A stretch of 5,327 bases of DNA. Origin: Acidobacteriota bacterium. GTDB lineage: Bacteria; Acidobacteriota; Vicinamibacteria; Vicinamibacterales; UBA2999. The stretch is taken from assembly GCA_013813075.1 (NCBI GenBank), contig JACCSI010000725.1, positions 1 to 5,327 on the forward strand, given 5' to 3'. Shown piece after piece: positions 1 through 5,327 of this stretch. The position numbers were made by a program, and so were the translations under genes. The stretch's first letter is position 1. Each line of letters opens with the position of its first letter. The notes under the pieces are model-generated. The model was not told the origin of the DNA and ran no database searches. It saw only the letters and a program-made list of their open reading frames with translations.

Positions 1-1
1 A

Positions 2-1270
<1,269 letters not shown>

Positions 1271-1274
<4 letters not shown>

Positions 1275-1687
1275 CTGAGCGATGGTCCGACTTAGATGGT
1301 CACAGGGTCCTGGTCGTTGACGACAACGAGGACACCCGCAACGTGCTGGCAACGATGCTCGAGGCCCATGGCGCCACGGTCTCAACAGCGGCATCGGTTG
1401 CGGACGCGCGCCTGGCCCTGGCGGGGCCTCTGCCTGACGTGTTGATCACCGACCTGGCGATGCCGATAGAGGATGGCTTTGGATTGCTCGAGTATTGCCG
1501 TCAGCATTCCGATGGGAATCTGCAGGGACTTCCCATTCTGGCGCTCACGGCTTATGGCGGCCAGCAGGCCCAGGATCGGGTGTTGGCGGCCGGGTTCGAC
1601 GCCTATCTGGCGAAACCCGTCGAACCGCTCGAGGTCGGACGGGTCGTCCGAGAACTGGCGCTCAAGAACTCTTCTTCAACTCGCTGA
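1271..1687 (+). CDS. Single-domain response regulator (CheY-like receiver)
   Basis: Cytoplasmic phospho-acceptor protein of 138 residues, essentially one receiver domain. All the usual residues are present: acidic pair D17-D18 in VLVVDDNED, phospho-acceptor D61 in LITDLAMP, T93 in ALTAY, and K115 in the AKP motif. Nothing follows the receiver except about 20 residues that finish its last helix, so there is no DNA-binding or enzymatic output domain; it must act by protein contact or as a phosphorelay intermediate. The ATG overlaps the kinase TGA (ATGA), implying translational coupling and that the kinase is its partner. Its last 26 bases overlap the end of the convergent secreted-protein gene. 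The family assignment is firm; the downstream target is unknown. Confidence 0.95.
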
Positions 1688-2216
1688 GCAGGACGGTGAG
1701 GGCCGCCACATAGGCTTCGTCGGCCTTGGCGTAGGTCGCCATATAGTCTTTTTCCGACATCCGGTCTTCGCGCCAATTGCCGTCGAAACGGAGGCTCTTG
1801 CCACCGGCATCATGAGTGTCGAACGGCTTGTTCGCCTCGCGCGTCGGCCGCAGGCCGTCGGCCCCGCCGTCAGTAATCATCACCCGGCTGTCGGCGATCG
1901 ACGCGCTGTTTAAATCGATGTAGACATCACGAAATTCCCGGCGTACCAGCTTTTCGTTCAAGACCGCTGGTGCCGTTGTCCGCGCCGCAATGAGAAGCAA
2001 CTGACCTGGGAAAAAGAGCGCCGCGACGTAGTGATCCGTGGTCCCCTGCCGTGCCGCCACGCTATCGAGCTTGTGCTGCTGGAGCAGTTCGGTGAGCTCT
2101 CTGACCAGCGGGGCTGAGCGTGAGCCCTGCGCTTGTACCACCGACGGCGCCAAGGCCGCCGCTAGGAGCGTCGAGCCAACGATCAGGGAGAAGCCGCGCG
2201 CAGCCAGTTTCCTCAT
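1662..2216 (-). CDS. Secreted protein of unknown function
   Basis: A 184-residue protein whose function I do not recognise. The N-terminus is a clear Sec signal peptide: basic MRKLAARG, hydrophobic core at about residues 9-24, and a likely signal peptidase I site after VVQA (residue 29). The mature part, about 155 residues, has no cysteine and no further membrane helix, so it is probably periplasmic. It contains a hydrophobic stretch in HYVAALFFPGQLLLIAAR (about 62-79), then FRDVYIDL and ITDGGADGL, and ends in a charged helical segment. An AGGA seven bases before the ATG gives a good ribosome site. It starts nine bases after the DUF948-like gene and is the last gene of the mla-type operon, so a role in envelope lipid transport is possible, but this is inference from position. 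Its 3' end overlaps the receiver gene tail to tail. Confidence 0.85.
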   Translation of the reverse strand: MRKLAARGFSLIVGSTLLAAALAPSVVQAQGSRSAPLVRELTELLQQHKLDSVAARQGTTDHYVAALFFPGQLLLIAARTTAPAVLNEKLVRREFRDVYIDLNSASIADSRVMITDGGADGLRPTREANKPFDTHDAGGKSLRFDGNWREDRMSEKDYMATYAKADEAYVAALTVLLSELKKSS

Positions 2217-2225
2217 GGCCGCATC

Positions 2226-2669
2226 CTATCCTATAAACAGCGATTCTTCTTCTTCGTCGAAGCTGCCGGGGCGGGCGGCCCGGCGCCGTCGCGCGGCTTC
2301 GCGGAGGGATTGAAACGCGGTCAGGCCGGCGCGGATGCCGGCCACCAGGGCGAAGCCGCTGTGGGCCGGACCGGTAATAAACTGCTGCGCCACGGAGATG
2401 GTTTGCTCGACTTTGACCGTCAAGTCGGCAAACAAGCGGTCAAACCGCTCGACCTGTGTGACGGCCAGATTGGCCGCCTTCGACGCTTCGGCACTGACCG
2501 CCGTTAGGTTGGCAATCAAGGGCTTGACGCCCGACTCCAATTCCGAGGCGAGGCGTTCGACTCGACGTGCTACCCGGAACCCGGCCATGATGGCGCCCAC
2601 CTGCACAACGGCCATCAAGACAACGGAGAACGCGATCACTCCAAGTAACACTTCCGCGGTGTCGGTCAC
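2226..2669 (-). CDS. DUF948-like membrane-anchored coiled-coil protein
   Basis: A 147-residue protein with one N-terminal membrane helix (about residues 7-30), then a long helical, probably coiled-coil region (about 31-100) rich in Ala, Val, Glu and Leu, with ERLASELESGVKPLIANL resembling DUF948 (YtxG-type) proteins. A second, weaker hydrophobic stretch (about 102-119) is followed by an Arg-rich patch (127-132) and an acidic tail ending EEEESLFIG. The start is a GTG that overlaps the TGA of the YtxH-like gene (GTGA), so the two are translationally coupled. YtxG- and YtxH-type proteins are known neighbours in other bacteria, where their molecular role is poorly understood. The family call rests on architecture and general resemblance, so it is moderately sure; the existence of the gene is well supported. 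Confidence 0.82.
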   Translation of the reverse strand: MTDTAEVLLGVIAFSVVLMAVVQVGAIMAGFRVARRVERLASELESGVKPLIANLTAVSAEASKAANLAVTQVERFDRLFADLTVKVEQTISVAQQFITGPAHSGFALVAGIRAGLTAFQSLREAARRRRAARPGSFDEEEESLFIG

Positions 2670-2953
2670 GCTTGCTGGTCTCCGCGCTCCCGGGCCTGCT
2701 GAAAGGCCTCCCGACCATGTTCGACGGCGCTGGACAGGGTCTCGCGTTGGCGCTCGTACATCTCACGGCCCTGGTCGACCGCTTCGCGGGCGCGCGCTCG
2801 TCCTTCGCGTGTCTTCTGACCGAGGTATTCGCGCGTCTCTTCCCCGGAGGCCGGTGCGAACAGCAGCGCAGCCGCGGCGCCGGTAAGTGCGCCGACGAAG
2901 AAGGCGAGCATGACGGTTCCCGCGCCTGAGTTCGTGTCGTTGGACATGGACAT
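2666..2953 (-). CDS. YtxH domain-containing small membrane protein
   Basis: A 95-residue protein with the YtxH layout: a short polar N-terminus, a Gly/Ala-rich membrane helix (about 13-33) running into the family hallmark LLFAPASGEETREYL (30-44), then a highly charged amphipathic helix (45-92) rich in Arg, Glu and Gln that should lie in the cytoplasm or along the membrane. The small residues of the helix (G17xxxG-type spacing, GALTGAAAA) suit helix packing. Two ATGs, at 2953 and 2947, are both possible starts; neither has a convincing Shine-Dalgarno sequence. It lies 49 bases after the MCE gene and overlaps the next gene by four bases. The exact role of YtxH proteins is not known; here the position suggests envelope function. 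Confidence 0.88.
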   Translation of the reverse strand: MSMSNDTNSGAGTVMLAFFVGALTGAAAALLFAPASGEETREYLGQKTREGRARAREAVDQGREMYERQRETLSSAVEHGREAFQQARERGDQQA

Positions 2954-3002
2954 AGTGTGCGCCCCAAGATTGGCCCACTGCAGCGGTCGCAGATAAGCGT
3001 CC
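2954..3002. other. Intergenic spacer between the MCE and YtxH genes
   Basis: This 49-base gap is the largest in the minus-strand block. I see no T-tract terminator and no clear -35/-10 pair on the minus strand, only a PstI-like CTGCAG and a weak 4-bp stem. Read-through from the mla genes is the simplest reading, though a weak internal promoter cannot be excluded by eye. Confidence 0.4.
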
Positions 3003-4043
3003 TCAGAAAATACTGACTTTGACGTTGAGATACTTTTTCGGATCCTTTTTCACTTCCGCGAGAAAGTCACGAAGCTCCAGGATCGTCTTGTTCATGTTCT
3101 CATACAACTGCTTGTCTTTGAGTAACTGGCCAAGGGTGCCTTCGCCGGCATTCAGGTTGTTGGTGAGCGTCTCCAGCTTATCGACGGTGCCATTCAAGCG
3201 GTCGTAGAGCACCGTCTCGGTGAGTAGCTTTCCAGCGGTGCCCTCTCCACGGTTGAGCCGGCCCGTCACCCGCTCCAGATTCTGTGTCGTCGAGGTCACC
3301 GAATCGGCGAGCGCGGGATCGTTCAGCAATCGTCCCAGGCTCCCCTCCCCTTTTCGAATGCGCGTCGTAATCGCGTTCAGGTCGGCCACAGATGCCGTCA
3401 TCTCGTTGTATAGCCTTGGATCGGTGTTCAGCCGACCAAGTGTGCCCCGCCCGCTGGTGATCTGCTCGGCGACGCGGTCCAGCGATTCCACCAGCGTCTT
3501 GACGTCGCGATACACCTCATCGTCGGTAAACAACTTGCCTACCGTGCCGCGTCCGGCGCGTACGTCCTGCAGGAGTCTGGTGGCTTCCTGGATCCCCTCG
3601 GTCGCCTGGGTCGCGACTTCCGCAATCGAGCCGATTGGCGGTCCGGTGGGCACATACCCCCAGTCGGGAATCGGTTCCCCCTGCGTGGAGGGGGTGATGT
3701 CCACGGCGCCTTCGCCAAGCAGCGAGACCGTGCCGAGCGTGGCACGCGACCCGGTGGTGATGCGGCCCCGATGCGCTTCGGCGATCTCGAGGAGCACCTC
3801 CACTTTCTCCCCGACAAACTCCGTTTCCCCGACGGCGCCGACATCGACGCCCGCGATGCGAACCGGGGCGCCCGCTTTCAGCCCGGCGACGTTGTCGAAC
3901 ACTGCCTTGATCGAGTAACGCTGCCAGGGAAGGCCACCCTCTCCGCTGAGCAGGAAGATCAACACACTGGCGAGCACCAGCGAAATGACGGCGACGAGGC
4001 CGATTTTCAGTTCCGACCAGGCGAGTGAGCGCGTGCGCGGCAT
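3003..4043 (-). CDS. mlaD: MlaD-like MCE family lipid transport protein with repeated C-terminal region
   Basis: Periplasmic substrate-binding subunit of an MCE lipid transporter, anchored in the inner membrane; MCE domains form hexameric rings with a hydrophobic pore for phospholipid. The protein has 346 residues: a cytoplasmic start, one membrane helix (about 13-33), and a single MCE domain (about 42-120) with the typical VFDNVAGLKAGAPVRIAGV and SLLGEGAVDI stretches. After a linker, residues 164-333 are five consecutive 34-residue repeats, each opening G-x-G-T/S-x-G-x-L, followed by a closing tail ending KVSIF. It is nearly twice as long as E. coli MlaD (183 residues); the surplus is this repeat region. 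The start is nine bases after the ATPase stop; GAGG lies only four bases before the ATG, a rather tight ribosome site. The mlaD name refers to family and context; the lipid carried is not shown. Confidence 0.93.
   Translation of the reverse strand: MPRTRSLAWSELKIGLVAVISLVLASVLIFLLSGEGGLPWQRYSIKAVFDNVAGLKAGAPVRIAGVDVGAVGETEFVGEKVEVLLEIAEAHRGRITTGSRATLGTVSLLGEGAVDITPSTQGEPIPDWGYVPTGPPIGSIAEVATQATEGIQEATRLLQDVRAGRGTVGKLFTDDEVYRDVKTLVESLDRVAEQITSGRGTLGRLNTDPRLYNEMTASVADLNAITTRIRKGEGSLGRLLNDPALADSVTSTTQNLERVTGRLNRGEGTAGKLLTETVLYDRLNGTVDKLETLTNNLNAGEGTLGQLLKDKQLYENMNKTILELRDFLAEVKKDPKKYLNVKVSIF
3045..3554 (-). repeat. Five in-frame 102-base repeats encoding 34-residue units
   Basis: Protein units begin at residues 164, 198, 232, 266 and 300 of the MCE protein, with no insertion or deletion between them. 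Shared positions are G1, G3, T/S4, G6, L8, D/E11, V/L14, Y15 (Ala in unit 3), then hydrophobic residues at 18, 25, 28 and 32 (and at 22 in four of the five), spaced as in a coiled coil. The repeats are clear in protein but diverged in DNA, so they are old rather than a recent tandem expansion. Confidence 0.88.
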
Positions 4044-4052
4044 GGACCCTCG

Positions 4053-4895
4053 TTACGACAAAAACGCTTTGAGATACGGATCGCGAGACGCACGGAGTTC
4101 GACCGCATTCCCTTCGAAGTGGATCCGTCCGTCTTTCAACATGATGAACTCGGCTTCTTCGGCTTTCTTTTCGTCGGCCAACTCGATGTCGATGGTGCGG
4201 TTACGCCGAAGCGCCTCGTGTGTCGCAATCCGGAAGGCGTCGCGGAGCTGGTGTGTGACCACGATCGAGCTGACGTTTTCGAGGTCCCGCAGCTTGATGA
4301 TCTCATCGTCGATGGTATCGGCCGTAATCGGATCGAGCCCGGTGGTAGGCTCGTCGTACAGCAGAATTCTCGGCTTGAACGACATGGCGCGGGCAATGGC
4401 GACGCGACGCCGCTGTCCCCCCGACAACTCGGAGGGCATCTTGTCGATGTGTTCGGTCAGTCCGACAAAGCCCAGGACTTCCTCGACACGCTGTCGGACT
4501 TCGTCAATCGGCATGTCGCTTTCTTCATACAGCTTGTAGCCGACATTCTCTGCGACTGTGAGCGAGTCGAACAGCGCGCCTTCCTGGAACACCATCCCAA
4601 GGTCCGTGCGCACCTTCATCATCTCGTGCTCGGTCAGGGTGTCGACGCGTTCCCCATTGACCCAAATGACACCGCGGTCCGGTTTCAGCAGGCCGAGAAT
4701 CAGTTTCAAGATCGTGGACTTCCCTGCGCCGCTCGCGCCAAGAAACACCTTGGTGTGACCGGTGATCAGCGTGAAGCTGACCTCGGTCAGAATCACCTTG
4801 TCATCGAAGGCGAGAGACACCTTGTCGAAGACCACGATGGGGGAGCCGGGCCCCATCGCCTCGGCAAATTCGGGTGACCGCTCGGACGCCAGCAT
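4053..4895 (-). CDS. mlaF: MlaF-like ABC transporter ATP-binding protein
   Basis: Cytoplasmic ATPase that powers the MCE lipid transporter by working on the MlaE-type permease. The 280 residues hold a full nucleotide-binding domain: Walker A GASGAGKS (53-60), Q-loop Q104 in VFQEGALFDSLTV, signature LSGGQ (157-161), Walker B ILLYDEP with catalytic E182, D-loop at 186-189 and H-loop H215 in VVTHQL. The GALFDSLTVAENV stretch is typical of the MlaF branch. Between the H-loop helix and the last strand there is an extra charged segment (about 226-248, with ELADEKKAEEAEF) that E. coli MlaF lacks. The ATG at 4895 follows the permease stop by one base and has no clear Shine-Dalgarno, suggesting coupled translation; M14 is an alternative start, since the domain itself begins near residue 19. 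Confidence 0.95.
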   Translation of the reverse strand: MLASERSPEFAEAMGPGSPIVVFDKVSLAFDDKVILTEVSFTLITGHTKVFLGASGAGKSTILKLILGLLKPDRGVIWVNGERVDTLTEHEMMKVRTDLGMVFQEGALFDSLTVAENVGYKLYEESDMPIDEVRQRVEEVLGFVGLTEHIDKMPSELSGGQRRRVAIARAMSFKPRILLYDEPTTGLDPITADTIDDEIIKLRDLENVSSIVVTHQLRDAFRIATHEALRRNRTIDIELADEKKAEEAEFIMLKDGRIHFEGNAVELRASRDPYLKAFLS

Positions 4896-4896
4896 G

Positions 4897-5327
4897 TCAG
4901 TACATCAACGTAATCAACAAACGCGTCAGGAAGAAGTCGACGGCAATCACCGCCACCGATGACGCGACCACCGCCTTGGTCGTGGCGCGACCCACGCCCT
5001 GCGTGCCGCCACGGGCACGCAGGCCGACGTGGCACCCAATGGTCACAATCGCGAATCCCAGGAAGAAGGGTTTGATCAGACCCATCCACGCATCCTCGAG
5101 ATACAACCCTTCGACAATCGAGGTCCAATACAGGCTCGAGGCGACGCGCAGTTGCGTCACCGCGATAATCCAGCCGCCGAGAATGCCGACGGCGCTCGCG
5201 ATGATGGTCAGCACCGGCGTCATGAACAAACCCGCCAGCATCCGCGGTACGACCAGCTTGCGAATCGGGTCGGTGCCGAGCGCGCGCAGGGCATTGATCT
5301 GATCGGTGACCATCATCGATCCCAGTT
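4897..5327 (-). CDS. mlaE: MlaE-like ABC transporter permease, 5' partial
   Basis: Integral inner-membrane subunit that connects the ATPase to the MCE ring and passes phospholipid. Only the C-terminal 143 codons are in the window; the frame stays open to the right edge, and the ATG at 5316 is an internal methionine, because LGS just before it continues the family motif. The conserved core MMVTDQINALRALGTDP, which contacts the ATPase, is present, followed by VVPRMLA, a long hydrophobic segment ending GGWIIAV, a second at PFFLGFAIVTIGCHVGL, the family motif GVGRATTKAVV, and a last membrane helix ending near the C-terminus. MlaE proteins usually have about 250-260 residues, so roughly 45 percent is missing. 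It should be the first of the three mla genes here; what precedes it is not visible. Confidence 0.94.
   Translation of the reverse strand, partial: LGSMMVTDQINALRALGTDPIRKLVVPRMLAGLFMTPVLTIIASAVGILGGWIIAVTQLRVASSLYWTSIVEGLYLEDAWMGLIKPFFLGFAIVTIGCHVGLRARGGTQGVGRATTKAVVASSVAVIAVDFFLTRLLITLMY

Noticed and set aside
1635..1651. Hairpin with 6-bp stem (TCGGAC/GTCCGA) and 5-base loop, about ten bases beyond the secreted-protein stop
   Set aside because: It sits well for a minus-strand terminator but has no T tract on either side and lies in receiver coding sequence; a short GC stem like this is common by chance here.
2440..2967. Minus-strand open frame of 175 codons across the YtxH and DUF948-like genes
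   Set aside because: It overlaps two genes with clear membrane-protein structure and coupled starts; its own product is Arg/Ser/Pro-rich with no motif.
3220..3918. Long plus-strand open frame opposite the MCE gene
   Set aside because: It is Ser/Pro/Arg-rich low-complexity translation antisense to a well-supported gene, expected from GC-rich codon use.
4119..4877. Long plus-strand open frame opposite the MlaF-like ATPase
   Set aside because: It is a 252-codon antisense shadow of a gene with every ABC motif intact; its own translation shows no recognisable domain.

Overview
The window is GC-rich, densely coding bacterial DNA with two converging gene blocks and no gene-free stretch longer than about 50 bases. 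The Mla-type lipid transporter, the GC-rich codon use and the family mix (CHASE8-like sensor kinase, YtxH-like and DUF948-like small membrane proteins) suggest a diderm bacterium. Acidobacteriota, possibly Vicinamibacteria, is my best guess, but it rests on general resemblance only; there is no rRNA or marker gene here.

Left block, plus strand (1-1687): a membrane-bound sensor histidine kinase, cut by the left edge of the window, is followed by a single-domain receiver protein whose ATG overlaps the kinase stop codon (ATGA). The kinase reading frame is broken near position 190. Upstream, the sensible protein (end of a first membrane helix, then a periplasmic sensor segment) lies in the frame of position 2; downstream, the rest of the sensor, second membrane helix, HAMP, HisKA and HATPase lie in the frame of position 180. 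One surplus C in the run at 190-191 explains this. The sensor segment also looks unusually short. The pair would make a two-component phosphorelay with no DNA-binding output domain in view.

Right block, minus strand (5327 down to 1662): mlaE-like permease (5' end outside the window), mlaF-like ATPase, mlaD-like MCE protein, YtxH-domain protein, DUF948-like membrane/coiled-coil protein, and a secreted protein of unknown function. The spacings are 1, 9, 49, -4 and 9 bases, so they are probably co-transcribed. The first three make the inner-membrane MCE transporter that moves phospholipid between inner and outer membrane. The MCE protein has an extended C-terminal half built of five repeats of exactly 34 residues. 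No mlaC or mlaB is visible; the positions after mlaD are taken by the two small membrane proteins and the exported protein, which are candidates for accessory parts.

The two blocks meet tail to tail and their last codons overlap by 26 bases (1662-1687). No tRNA, rRNA, CRISPR array, insertion sequence or clear intrinsic terminator was seen.
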